DNA of 64,000 nt from Hyperoodon ampullatus (taxonomy: Eukaryota; Chordata; Mammalia; Artiodactyla; Ziphiidae), in assembly GCA_949752795.1 (NCBI GenBank), contig OX457056.1, positions 94,820,942 to 94,884,941 on the forward strand, written 5' to 3'. The notes below the pieces were generated by a model that saw only the letters and a program-made list of their open reading frames with translations, was not told the origin of the DNA and ran no database searches. How positions within the stretch are numbered: the stretch's first letter is position 1; each line of letters begins with the position of its first letter. The translations under genes were made by a program, and so were the position numbers. This document shows, piece by piece, positions 1 through 11,254 of the stretch.

Positions 1-427
1 TACGCTCTTCAGGAAAATGTTACAGGTTCCTCATATAAATCTTGTCCATTTTGTGTTTGGGTTACGGTATTTTCTGCTCTGATTTTTCTTCAGTTCAGTC
101 CTAGCTACTTTTTTTTTTAGAAATTTCTCAAAATTTTGGCCCGCTAATGGTTTCCCTTCATTCCTGTTATGGATACATTCTTTTCTTCCGGACTTGCCTT
201 TCTTTTTTGGTATCTTTTCTTTGATTTCAATGATATTGAAGAGGAGAGAGAGAAAAATGTGTTTGCCTCTTCTGACATCTGGAACCTGAAGTGTACACAT
301 GACTTTTAAAGTATTTTAAAATAAATCTAATTTATTTCCTTAGTTTTCTTCCAGAAATATTATGAAAGAGTGCTTAAGGAAAAGAAACTGAGACATATAC
401 CTATTAATTTTTAAAATTTAATTATAG
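1..427 (+). other. CEP135 intron (3' part)
   Basis: AT-rich intronic sequence ending in an acceptor (TTATAG) before the exon at 428. I see no repeat or gene that I can name. Confidence 0.7.
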
Positions 428-579
428 CTTGAAAACGAAAAATGTGAATTAAAGTCTAAAATGTTAAAAATGAAAGAAACAATAGAGTCTTTAGAGAAAA
501 AAGTAAAACTCCAAGCTCAAAAACTTAGCCATGTGGCTGGTGACTCATCTCATCAGAAAACAGAGATGAACTCACTTAG
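428..579 (+). CDS. CEP135: CEP135 coding exon (first in window)
   Basis: The exon lies between an AATTATAG acceptor and a GTAAGT donor. It is 152 nt, reads from phase 0 and leaves two bases (AG). The product begins LENEKCELKSKMLKMKETI, a charged heptad coiled coil with no globular domain. The two left-over bases plus the first G of the exon at 6499 make an Arg codon, confirming the junction. By family length this is around residues 620-670 (inference). Confidence 0.88.
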
Positions 580-1261
580 GTAAGTTTATTGAAAGTTTCA
601 TTTCTCTTCTGGGAACAAGCTTGTTGCTATATAAGGTTCATAATGGTGGCATTTTGGACTAGGCCTTTGAAAAGCAGTAGTTCTCAAAGTTGGCTTTGTA
701 GCAGAATCACTTGGGGAGCTTTTGTAAAGTATGGATTTAGGGACTGATCTCTGGAGGTTCCTGTTCACTGAGTGAATCTGGATAAGTTTTGAGTATCTGT
801 ACTTTTAAAGACTTTCATAGCTTCATATGATTGCAGGCAAATTTTTGTACCTACCTCTTTCTAAAATCTCCCTAACAGATACAAGTGTACTTTGTTTTAT
901 TGTGCTTCAATTTATTGTGCTTTGCAGATGTTGTGTTTTTTACAAATTGAAGGTTTTTGGCAATCCTGCATCAAGCAAGTTTATTGGTGCTGTATTTCCA
1001 ACAGCATTTGCTCATTTCGTGTTTCTGTGTCACATTTTGGTAATTCTTGCAATATTTCAAACTTTTTCATAATTATTATATTTGTTATGATGATCTGTGA
1101 TCAGTGAGCTTTGACTATTACTACAACTCACTGAAGGCTCAGATGATGGTTAGTATTTTTTAGAAATAAGGTTTTTTAAATTAAGGTATGTGCATCGTTT
1201 TTTTCAGACATAATGTTATTGCACACCTAATAGACTACAGTATAGTACAGACATAACTTTT

Positions 1262-1383
1262 ATTTACTTATTTTTTTCATGGCTTTGAATTTTTAATTTA
1301 TTTTTTTTTACTGAAGTATAGTTGTTTACAATGCTGTGTTAGTTTCTGGTGTACAGCAAAGTGATTCATTTATACATATGTGC

Positions 1384-1416
<33 letters not shown>

Positions 1417-1613
1417 TATATACTTTTTCATATTCTTTCCATTATGGTTTATAACAAGATATTGATTATAGTTCTCTGTGCTATACAGTAGGACCTTGTT
1501 GTTTATTTTATATATAGTAGTTTGTATCTGCTAATCCCAAACTCCTAATTTACCCCTTCCCCCTTCCCCCTTCCCCTTTGTTAACCGTAAGTTTGTTTTT
1601 TATGTTTGTGAGT
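1262..1613 (-). mobile_element. L1 3'-end fragment nested in Tigger1
   Basis: Antisense L1 3'UTR sequence (GAAGTATAGTTG, then ACAGCAAAGTGATTCA, then CTAATCCCAAACTCC) interrupts the Tigger1 element. The host motif CATAACTTTTATT on the left is repeated as CATAATTTTGTA on the right, a decayed target-site duplication. It includes the TA/CA microsatellite. Confidence 0.85.
1384..1422. repeat. (TA)n(CA)n microsatellite
   Basis: A run of TA dinucleotides passes into CA dinucleotides within the L1 3'UTR copy. It is a candidate length polymorphism. Confidence 0.9.
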
Positions 1614-3911
1614 ATTAAACATAATTTTGTATGCCCTGGGAAACCAAGTAATCCACATGATTCACTTTATTGCCATATTTTCTTTACTGTGGTGGTCTGG
1701 AACCAAACCCACAATATCTCCAAGGTATGCCTGTACTTCAGATTATTTGTACTCCTTAGTGTAGAATTGCTGGAAATTACAGAGTTTTTTGCTACCTATG
1801 TCATTGTTCTTCTCATTCTTCTTTCAAAGAAATGTAAAATCAGAATATTTATATACAGAGTCTAAAAGGTGATGTGTCTGAAAAATGTAAAAAAAAGTCA
1901 GTATGGCCCAAGTAGGCTGTATCTACAGGTTGAAGTCAGGTAATAAAGAACTTGGTATGATAACCAAGAGTGTCTGGATTTTATCTTATAAACATGGAGA
2001 ACAAACAGATTTTTAACCAAGGGGGTGACTTCCTACCATGCCTCTTAGGAAGTGAACTGTCACAAAAATAGGGAAGGTGAATTTGGAGTCTTAAGAGACT
2101 GATGGCAGACAATGGAGACAATGTGTCTGGAGTGAAACAGTGGCAATGAACTTGAGGAACAGTGGCCAGATTTAGGAAACATTTGTCACACAAAATCAAA
2201 ACAAACTATGTAATAAGACCAAGAGCTGGCTGTTTGTTTAATTAAGGAAGAACTAAGGTAGAAGCTTCTTTTTCTGTTTTTTTTCTTTTTTCCTTGCAAG
2301 GCACTACATACATCCTATGAAGGAGAGCTACCTGAATGGAATGGCCTCTCCCCCTCTGGTTCATGTCTATGTTCAACTCCAAAGTACAAATACCATGGTA
2401 TATTTCTATCACCCAGAATTACTAGTCTATCCTTTTCCATTTTGTGTCCAGATGATTGGAGCTGCATTTAGTCCATTTTGCTTTTTCCTTCAAACTGTAG
2501 CTATAACTCCCCTTTCCTTCCCTCACAGGATGCCCTTTCCAGTCTTATAAGACAGAGCTTTCAGTGCCCTCCCTTGGATCCCCTACCATGCAGCTACTTT
2601 GGCATTTTCTCTGCTATACTAATACCCTTTTCTCTTACCCAGCCTGCTACTTCCCTCACCTAGGAATAATCCAGTCACTGTGTTATAGGAATGGGTTGTG
2701 GAGAATTTTCTGTTTACCTTTGTTTGTCTGTAAACAGAGACAAGTAATAATGGGGGGATTGCAGGATTCCATAACTTTTTTTTGCTCTGACAAATATCAG
2801 ACTTGTCTCTGAGGAAAGTGTGTCAGTCACATTCTCCATATCAGTATACATCGGTAAACATTAGAACCATGAGATGAAGCTGTCAAGTTCACATCCAAAG
2901 CTGAACCCAATACAAACATAATACCAAGCACTGTATGGAAATAAAGTCGCCTTGTCCAAACCTCATGCAACTTTTGATATGTTTAATAGAGATCTTGCTG
3001 TCCCTTTAATCACATCAAGTTCTGTTTCCCTTAACATGAAGACATTTAAGAAGCTGATACTCAAATAGATAAAGCATATATTCCTTTTCACCCACATGGT
3101 GGGCCCGTTTTCTCTTTCCCTTCCTGAGTTAGGCATTTTTCATCAAATTTCAGTGCCACCAAACAGTCTTTTCTATATCAAGCACAGTCTCTAATTGTCC
3201 AAATAGAGGATCTTTGGTCTAGTCTCATGGTGCAGCAGCAGAGGACAATAGCCTTAATCCTTACCACTGCTAGCTATGAGGCTCTAAACATTTAGATTCC
3301 TGCAGCTGAAAATACCGTCAGACTGTTTTCATTTCACCTTAGTCTTTAGTTATTCTGTGTACCTTCTTTAAAACTAGAGGGTTATGTACTTATCCAGGAT
3401 CAAATAAATGCATTAGCTGATTTTCCTGGAAAGAGCCCATAAGCTCTAGTTAGAGTTATTATTATGGCAATAAGTATCAGCTTTTATAGTAGAGTGTGTT
3501 TGTATATTCAGAAAACCAAATATAACTGGTCTCCTTTGAGAAGTATTTATTTGTTAATTGAGAACCATTTTAGATAAGACTCATAGATTCCTTAGGATGC
3601 CTAAGAATTATCTTCTGGGCATGCCTAACATTTTTTTCTAACAAGACAGGAAGAGGAGCCAGGGCCCTAAGTATGGACAGCTGAGCTCATGGAACTGGAC
3701 TTAGAAGGGCCAAGGGACCTAGGACCACCAGATATAAATCATAATCCTTTTGCAGAAATGTGAAAGAAAAGCCAGTCCTGATCCCTTTCCCCCTCTCTCA
3801 GTTATCAAGAGATGATACTTTCTCAGTTAGCAGTGGGTCATAACCATAGAGTCTTGGAGACATCTGAAATAAAACAGGGATACCAAAAAACAAAAAAACC
3901 CCAGCGATACT
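1614..3911. other. Intron, mostly unique sequence
   Basis: After the Tigger1 end at 1733, about 1900-2200 resembles an ancient dispersed mammalian repeat (phrases like GTGTCTGGATTTTATCTTATAAAC). From ~2240 to 3911 I see nothing I can name. Short open frames here have no recognisable product. Confidence 0.5.
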
Positions 3912-4229
3912 GGGCTTCCCTGGTGGCGCAGTGGTTAAGAATCCGCCTGCCAATGCAGCAGACACAGGTTCGAGCCCTGGTCCGGGAAGATCCCACATGC
4001 CACAGAGCAACTAAGCCCGTGCACCACAACTACTGAGCCTGCACTCTAGAGCCCGCGAGCCACAACTACTGAAGCCCGTGCACCTAAAGCCCATGCTCCG
4101 CAACAAGAGAAGACACTGCAATGAGCAGCCTGCACACCTCAACGAAGAGTAGCCCCGCTCTCTGCAACTAGAGAAAGCCCGTGGGCAGCAGCAAAGACCC
4201 AACGCAGCCAAAAATTAATTAATTTTAAG
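3912..4229 (+). mobile_element. CHR-2-type cetacean SINE (long form)
   Basis: It starts GGGCTTCCCTGGTGGCGCAG (tRNA-derived A-box region), has the B-box GGTTCGAGCCC, then the CHR-2 body and a TTAATTAATT tail. It is flanked by CAGCGATAC and CAGTGATAC as a target duplication. Confidence 0.93.
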
Positions 4230-4439
4230 AAACAGTGATACCATATCAATCTCTCTTTCTTCTAAGAGGCCATTAAAATTCCAAACCTATGCCTCTTAGA
4301 TGGATCTTCAGCTCCATTTTACAACTTGAACACTTCTTATGAATAAAGGACCCTTTATGATGCTGTCTTTGTTTAAAATGTACTCCATCATGAAGAGAAG
4401 TAATTACTTTTGCCCCCTAAGATGAGAGCATGTATACAT

Positions 4440-4570
4440 CCATGTACTGTAATAAAACTGAGGAATTTGAGGCTCAGAGAGATGGTCTTATCCAGCCACA
4501 TGGCTGGTAAGTAGAGAGCTAGAATTTTGATTCTAAGTTTTATTGCTTCACTCTCTGGTGGGAAGTCATC
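4440..4570 (-). mobile_element. MIR SINE, antisense core fragment
   Basis: Contains the antisense MIR core pattern (GAGGCTCAGAGAGATGG, then CCACATGGCTGGTAAGTAGAGAGC). Diverged and truncated. Confidence 0.7.
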
Positions 4571-5144
4571 ACTTCCCTTTGCTTTTTGCTTACAGCACTT
4601 TCGAAGCTAAGAAATTAGCTCATCCTAGCAACTTAATTCTCAACAGGTTCTCAAATTTTCCTTTCCAAACACTATGATGACAAATAATATGATAGTCACT
4701 CAACTATTCTTTCCTATGAACTTTATACCTCAGTTCTTTCGTTAAGAAGACCTTTATCTTAGCAGCAATCCTTCTGTCAGAAAGTTACCACCGAGGTCTG
4801 TGTGGAATCTCTGTTATTCCCTTGCCTGCCTACACTAGAATATGAAAAGGCAAAGCTATTTTTAAGACTCACTAAGGGCCTCCTTTATATGTATAATCAA
4901 TCAAGATGTTATCCTGCCTTCATTTATCAACCCTACTTTGATTAGGAATTAACTTTGCTAATGAACTTAGATGTAAAAAAATCTTTACATTTCTACTTAG
5001 GATTTCAAGCACTGCCAATTACTCAGTGTCCTTCATTAGGAACTCTGGGAGCCATTCCATTTTTGAAAGGATTCTTTATAGCTTACTGGCAGACATTTTC
5101 CCTTCCACATAGAAGATGTCCTGTGCTCTTCGTAGTAGGCAATG

Positions 5145-5340
5145 TGATGTAGTAGAAAAACATTGATATCAGGGTAGACTATAAACTGGATTTATATATT
5201 TTCTTTGCCTTAATAGCTTTGCCATCTTGAACAAGTTTTTATTTGTTTCTGTAATATCGAGATAATGGTTCTAATTATGGAACTGTCCTAGGAATAAATG
5301 AGGTAATGTCTGTAAATTATCAGTACAGTGAATATTAGCT
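5145..5340 (+). mobile_element. MIR-like SINE, sense
   Basis: Order of motifs fits a diverged MIR: ATGTAGTAGAAAAACATTGA, then CTTTGCCATCTTGAACAAG, then ATAAATGAGGTAATGTCTGT. The remaining flanks from 4570 to 6498 show no other element I can identify. Confidence 0.65.
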
Positions 5341-6498
5341 TTCTTTTTTCTCCACTCCGTGTAGTTATATCCCTCAGAGTAATAGCTGTAGCTTTTACAA
5401 GCAACTTGAATACAGTGAGTCACCTGGACCTCACAGATGATTTTATGAAGTAAAATTGCTTGAACCGAGAGTCTTTCTGACTTGGTTTTATTTGGTTGTG
5501 CAATTCTAAAGAAGTCAGCCTCACCTTGACTTCCCTCCCTGCCTCTGGGTCATCATTCACTTGCTATTAGAGCAGTCAGGGTCATGTCTTTTGTGTTTCA
5601 GAATATTTCAGTGTTGCATGTAAAACTTCTTCGTTTCTGTGGGAGATGTCCCATCTTACTAGTGGTTTCAGAATCCAGCCTCCTCCATATTAGGCAATTC
5701 TAAGCTAAGCCACCTTTAGTATCTTCTACTATCTCCTCTTCAAACAAACCCTAAAAGGAACCTGTGGAAGTCCCCAATAAATAGCCTAACGTGAGAGCCA
5801 TGTTTTTCCAGCAAGGCCAGGCTAAGAATTCCTAGGCCAGGACTAAAAGCTTCCAAAGACCCTAGATGACATGAGAGCAAATTCTTGTTACTTCTGAAAA
5901 AAAATTAATCTTACTGATCAGTAAGGGATTCGTCTGAAATTGTCTTTATTTTTGCTGTATGTCCTTTTTTTTTTTTGCTCCCTGAAACCAATCTTTAGTC
6001 TTAAATCCTCATTGCACTACAGTAAATACCTATTCCCCTGTTTACTGTGACCTCCCGTTGACTACGTATTAAAAAAAGTCAGAATGGGAAGCAGAATTAA
6101 AAGCTTGCAGGTCAGGATGGTCAGGATGTTGAAGTGCTAGGCCATTCTGTAAAAACAAGACTTTTCCTTTGCCTTGACTATTGGAAATAGATTTTAAGAG
6201 AAAGAGGGTTGATATTAGGAAACTGAGAAAAGCTTTAAAACTACTAGGAAGCCTCTAGAAAAAAGTATACAATTAATTTGATTTTTACACCGTATTATTT
6301 TGAGGAAGATGGAACAGTTTTGAAGAAAGGAATAATATATATAGTATAATACCATTGATTATACTGGAAGAGCTTTAAAATAAGGAATAAAAGAAACTTT
6401 AAAAATAAGAAAAATATTTTTTAAGATCTTTCATTTAAAAAAAATTATTTCTACCAGAGATAAAGAATACCATTTGTTTTTGTCCCCTGACTCTTTAG

Positions 6499-6614
6499 GC
6501 TAGTAAATGAGCAGCTACAGCGGTCACTTGAGGACTATCAGCACCAACTTTCCATGAAAAGAAGTGAACTTGAATCAGCACAAGCACAAGTTAAAATACT
6601 GGAGGAAAAAATAG
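6499..6614 (+). CDS. CEP135: CEP135 coding exon
   Basis: Acceptor CTCTTTAG, donor GTAAGT; 116 nt. The exon completes an Arg codon, reads LVNEQLQRSLEDYQHQLSMK and continues to EEKI, leaving one base. Continuous coiled coil rich in Glu, Lys and Gln. Only a 74-nt intron separates it from the next exon. Confidence 0.9.
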
Positions 6615-6688
6615 GTAAGTATTCTTAAATTTTGTTTTTGCGAATCCTAATTTACTTTGTCTAACAAACATTTCTTTTTCATTTATAG

Positions 6689-6843
6689 ATAAACTACACT
6701 TCAAGATGACTTCACAGAATGAAGAGGCTCATGTAATGAAAAAGACCATTGGTGTTATTGACAAAGAAAAAGACATTCTTCAGGAGACTGTAGATGAGAA
6801 GACAGAAAAGATTGCAAACTTGCATGAAAACCTAGCTAATAAA
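6689..6843 (+). CDS. CEP135: CEP135 coding exon
   Basis: Acceptor TTTATAG, donor GTATGT; 155 nt. It completes an Asp codon and reads KLHFKMTSQNEEAHVMKKTI to ENLANK, ending in phase 0. The 74-nt intron before it (6615-6688) is close to the minimum mammalian intron size. Confidence 0.9.
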
Positions 6844-7268
6844 GTATGTGACTGTTAAGTAATGTTATCCAGAATCTGAACAGAAAAGCGTATTTTATTC
6901 TCTGTTTTAGATATGCAGTTCTTATTGCCTGTGTACAAGTTCCTAAGACCCAAGGCCATATCTTCTAATGTGTTTAAATTTCATTTTATACCAATAATTT
7001 GAATCTTAAAAATTCTATTTCTAGAATACAGTTTTATCATATATGATTATAGTAAACTCAAGGAACAATTCAAATTCTTAGTGGGTAGAAATATGCCAAT
7101 ATATGAAATATAATTGGTACATGGAAATATGTTTACTTGGAGGTTTCTTTTATAACATAATTTATGTAATTGGATTTAAACTATATAAATGTGACATTGT
7201 ATCAATTCAAATGAAGACATTTCTATATGAATGGTTTAGAATCTTACATATTTTTATAATTTCTATAG

Positions 7269-7324
7269 GAAAAAGCTATTACTCAGATGAAGATAACAGT
7301 CTCAGAGTATGAATCTTCTATGAA
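7269..7324 (+). CDS. CEP135: CEP135 coding exon (56-nt microexon-like)
   Basis: Acceptor TTCTATAG, donor GTAAGT; 56 nt. It encodes EKAITQMKITVSEYESSM plus two bases, which combine with the C at 9479 to make Asn. The length is not a multiple of three, so skipping it would shift the frame. I accept it because phase matches on both sides and the coiled-coil pattern continues. Confidence 0.88.
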
Positions 7325-7960
7325 GTAAGTAATCAATGGAACGGCATCCAGTTTTTTTAGGAATTTTCAGTGAATGCAGCTTTATCTGTTTGAATAGCAA
7401 TCTGGCAATAGGAAAATTTCTTTTTCAATTTTCCTATTTTTACCAGTAGCAGTTATTTTCTCAGTCTCCTGCATGGAAATGTTATCCTCTTTAACTTTCT
7501 TCCCTCCTCTGTCATCCACATCTAAACAATTATGTCTTATTAATTATTCTTTTACATACCTACTTGCTCCTTATTTCTACTGTAATTACCCTGTGCAGGC
7601 CCTAATCATTAAAACTTAGATTACCCTAGTAGCCAGTGTTAAATATATTCCACATCTAAACCTTTTTGAACATTGTTACAAGACTTTACATTTTATGACT
7701 GGTCTCTACTTCAAGACAAAAGTCACTAATTGTATTTATTTTATACACCCTTACATATTATATAATAGTGGGGACTTAAACATTAAATAAGTGTTTGCCA
7801 ATTGAATCGTTTATGTTCTGCTCCTAACACTTGAAAGTCTTCTGTTTTTACTTGACTTTTGGAATAATAAATTTATTTTATGACTTTATTTGCACATAAT
7901 AATTGGTAGAGATCTAAAACATCTGCTTCACCTAATTAATCAGTATCTTAATGCCGTAGT
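7325..7960 (+). other. CEP135 intron, unique part
   Basis: No repeat or gene recognised. AT-rich intronic DNA. Confidence 0.5.
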
Positions 7961-7964
7961 TGTA

Positions 7965-9409
7965 ATTTATTTTTTTAAATTTTATTGCAGTATGGTTGAT
8001 TTATAATGTGTTAATTTTTGCTATACAGCAAAGTGATTCAGTTATATATATATATTCTTTATCATATTCTTTTCCATTATGGTTTTTTTTGTTTTTTTGG
8101 CTGCATTGGGTCTTCGTTGCTGCACGCAGGCTTTCTCTAGTTGCGGTGAGCGGGGACTACTCTTTGTTGGCCATGCGCAGGCTTCTCATTGTGGTGGCTT
8201 CTGTTGTTGTGGAGCACAGGCTCTAGGTGCGCGGGCTTCAGTAGTTGCAGTGCATGGGCTCTAGGGCACGCGGGCTTCAGTAGTTGTGGCACGTGGGCTC
8301 TATAGCGCAGGCTCACTAGTTTTGAGGCACGAGCGTAGTTGTTCTGAGGCATGTGGGATCTTCCCGGACCAGGGATTGAACCTGTGTCCCCTGCATTGGC
8401 AGGTGGATTCTTAACCACTGCACCACCAGGGAAGTCTCCCATTATAGTTTATTATAGGATACTCAATATAGTTCCCTGTGTTATATAGTAGGACTTGTTG
8501 TTTATCCATTCTATAATACTAGTTTGCATCTGCTAATCCCAAACTCCCAATCCTTCCTCCTCCAGCCCCCTCCCCGTTGGCACCCACAATCCCTGTCTGT
8601 GAATCTGTTTCTGTTTCTTCGATATGTTCATTTGTGTCATATTTTAGATTCTACATATAAGTGGTACCATATGGTATTTGTCTTTCTCTTTCTGACTTAT
8701 TTGTTTAGTATGATAATCTCTAGGTCCCTCCATGTTGCTGCAAATGGCTTTATTTCATTCTTTTTAATGGCTGAGTAGTATTCCATTGTATATATGTACC
8801 ACATCTTCTTTATAGATTTCACTGTCAGTGGACACTTAGGTTGCTTCCATGTCTTGGCTATTGTAAATAATGCTGCTATGAACATAGGGGTGTGTGTATC
8901 TTTTCAAATTATAGTTTTGTCTGGGTATAGACCCAGGAGTGGGATTGCTGGATCATATGGAAACTCTCTTTTTAGTTTTTTAAGGAACCTCCATACTGTT
9001 CTCCATAGTGGCTGTATCAATTTACATTCCCACCAACAGTGTAGGAGGGTTCCCTTTTCTCCACACCCTCTCCAGCATTTGTTATTTGTAGACTTTTTAA
9101 TATTTGCCATTCTGACTGGTGTGAGGTGGTACCTCATTGTAGTTTTGATTTGCATTTCTCTAATAGTTAGCAATGTTGAGCATCTTTTCATGTGCCTATT
9201 GGCCATCTGCATTTCTTCTTTGAAGAAATGTCCATTTAGGTCTTCTGTCCAGTTTTTGCTTGGGTTGTTTGTTTTTTTGTTATTGAGTTGTGTGAGCTGT
9301 TGGTATACACCCTTGTTGGTTGCATCATTTACAAATATTTTCTCCCAGTCCATAGGTTGAGTAGTTGTAATTTCTTGCATTCCTAGTATACTTAAATCAG
9401 AGTACAACA
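7965..9409 (-). mobile_element. L1 retrotransposon 3' part, antisense
   Basis: Antisense L1: 3'UTR (ACAGCAAAGTGATTCA) at ~8025, then the end of ORF2. The minus-strand frame 8904-9407 contains typical ORF2 C-terminal text ([20 protein letters not shown], then [16 protein letters not shown]). It is 5'-truncated and has a CHR-2 SINE in its 3'UTR. The right end lies only about 70 nt from the CEP135 exon at 9479. Confidence 0.93.
8084..8438 (-). mobile_element. CHR-2-type SINE (long form) inside L1
   Basis: Antisense copy ending ...CACCACCAGGGAAGTC. CCATTATGGTTT on the left and CCATTATAGTTT on the right are the duplicated L1 target. Confidence 0.92.
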
Positions 9410-9478
9410 GTTTTCTTTTAAATGAACTAAATTTTCCAAAAAGCTTTCTTTATTATTGCTACACCACCCATGTAACAG

Positions 9479-9647
9479 CCACCTAAAGGAAACATTGATT
9501 AATCGGGACCGTGAGATAAGCAGCCTCCGGCGCCAGCTTGATGCAGCTCACAAGGAACTTGATGAAGTAGAAAGATCTAAAGAAATGTCTTTTAAGGAGA
9601 ACAGAAGATTACAGGATGATCTGGCTACAGTGGCAAGAGAAAACCAG
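9479..9647 (+). CDS. CEP135: CEP135 coding exon
   Basis: Acceptor TGTAACAG, donor GTAGGA; 169 nt. It completes an Asn codon and reads HLKETLINRDREISSLRRQL to VARENQ, ending in phase 0. Basic and acidic heptads are typical of the family. The donor lacks the usual A at +3/+4, but the phase fits the exon at 10502. Confidence 0.9.
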
Positions 9648-10501
9648 GTAGGAGCACAATGCATAAACTTTGATAGTTTTATAGTATACAGTTATACAAT
9701 ATATTCATTGTTTGCTAAATTTTGAAGCTCTAAATATGCTTTCTAAATTTTAATTATATAAATATCAACAACAAAAAAATAATTCTTTAAGGAGAATAGT
9801 GTTTATAAGGGTATTTTAAAATGTGGTTTAGAATACTGCGGTATATTACAGAGTGTCTAATGGGTACAACTGTAGTCCCCTCACCATTGTGGTCTTTGTT
9901 GCAAGGAATCCTGAAGCTGGGAGCATGGTGTTCTCTATGGCAGAAATCGGTGTTACCCTACTGGGTGAGGACCTCAGCATCACTCCCAGGGCAAATTTGC
10001 TGTGTTTTAAAGACCCATGATAGATTTTAATTATTCGTATTTACTTCCAGTGGCTTAGAGATATGCCTGTAAGTTAATTAATTAATATTTTAGAATGGCA
10101 AATACTAAAAGGTATTGGTTTTGTTTGTGCTGGTTTATTAAAGGATTACACCAAGAAAACCAATGATTTTCTTATTTTAAATATTTTATTTTTAAAAATT
10201 ATTCATTATAGAGCATATTGCTGATATATAAATTTTTTAAATGTCAGCCCCTGAGCGTAGCTAACCCTTAGTTTAAATACCAGATATGTGGTCACATATA
10301 TTGTGGGAGATATATGGTAATATCTGGTTAAAAAGACAAGATCAGTCAAGAAAAACATGGGAAAATAACAGTCAGGAACAGTTTTCCTTTTTTCCTACTC
10401 TCACTTATTCCCCAAATTCAGAAAGAGCTATTTGAACATAAATAGAACTCATTAGGTGCTACATTCATTTTTAGATTTGTCTTCAATTTTCTGATTTATA
10501 G
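9648..10501 (+). other. CEP135 intron
   Basis: No named repeat seen. A 69-codon open frame near 9821 has no recognisable product. Confidence 0.6.
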
Positions 10502-10612
10502 CAAATTTCACTGGAATTAGAAGCAGCAGTGCAAGAAAAAGAAGAAATGAAGAGTAGAGTTCATAATTACATAACTGAAGTGTCACGATGGGAGACCTTA
10601 ATGGCTGCTAAG
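10502..10612 (+). CDS. CEP135: CEP135 coding exon
   Basis: Acceptor TTTATAG, donor GTGAAA; 111 nt, exactly 37 codons. Reads QISLELEAAVQEKEEMKSRV to ETLMAAK. Symmetric phase 0 at both ends, so it could be skipped without a frameshift. Confidence 0.88.
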
Positions 10613-10895
10613 GTGAAAAAACATTGTTTAGGTTGGATTTAAGACTGATTTTTTTTTAACTTTTTCATGTTTCTTTATTCTGTCTCCTCTATTAGATATT
10701 AACATATGAAAGTGGAGATATTGCCTACTGTCTTTGTATATTTTCATACAGATCTTACTTAGTATAGTATCTGCACAGATAGCTTATGCTTCCTAAATTA
10801 AAACAAAAATCCCAATGTGTGTATATGTTATGACATGGGTATTCCAGTGAGTGATGATGACTAATTTAGAAACAATTTAATTGTGGTTAAACCAG

Positions 10896-11081
10896 GAAAG
10901 AGAAAATCAAGATTTGTTAGATAGATTTCAGATGCTTCATGACCGTGCTGAAGACTGGGAGGTCAAAGCCCATCAAGCTGAGGGAGAAAGCAGCTCAGTT
11001 CGACTGGAACTTCTTTCTATTGACACAGAGAGGAGACACCTTCGAGAAAGAGTGGAGCTACTAGAAAAAGAAATTCAGGAG
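10896..11081 (+). CDS. CEP135: CEP135 coding exon
   Basis: Acceptor AAACCAG, donor GTAATA; 186 nt, exactly 62 codons. Reads ERENQDLLDRFQMLHDRAED to ELLEKEIQE. The segment DRAEDWEVKAHQAEGESSSVRLELLS is shared in pattern with the paralogue TSGA10, showing common ancestry. Phase 0 at both ends. Confidence 0.92.
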
Positions 11082-11254
11082 GTAATATATTCATTTGTCT
11101 TGCACAGACAGAATTTAGTAAAACAGAAAACATTCAAAGGCACTTTATTGAAGTGAGGTTTAAGCATTGGTAAAAATCAAGTTCAATAGTAATCTGTCAT
11201 TAATTCTGATAATTTGCTTAGGAGAGCCCCATTACTTTTATATTGTAAGTAAAA

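Larger units (their letters stand above)
882..1733 (+). mobile_element. Tigger1-type DNA transposon, internally deleted
   Basis: Both ends are recognisable Tigger1 (pogo/Tc1-mariner superfamily) termini. The left end reads CAAGTGTACTTTG and the right end AAGGTATGCCTG, with TA dinucleotides at 880-881 and 1734-1735 as the target duplication. The 5' part (to ~1110) joins directly to the 3' part (CTCACTGAAGGCTCAGATGATGG at ~1127), so the transposase gene is lost. An L1 fragment is nested inside. It lies in a CEP135 intron and is inert. Confidence 0.85.

Noticed and set aside
8904..9407. 167-codon minus-strand frame next to a CEP135 exon
   Set aside because: It is the end of L1 ORF2, not a host gene.
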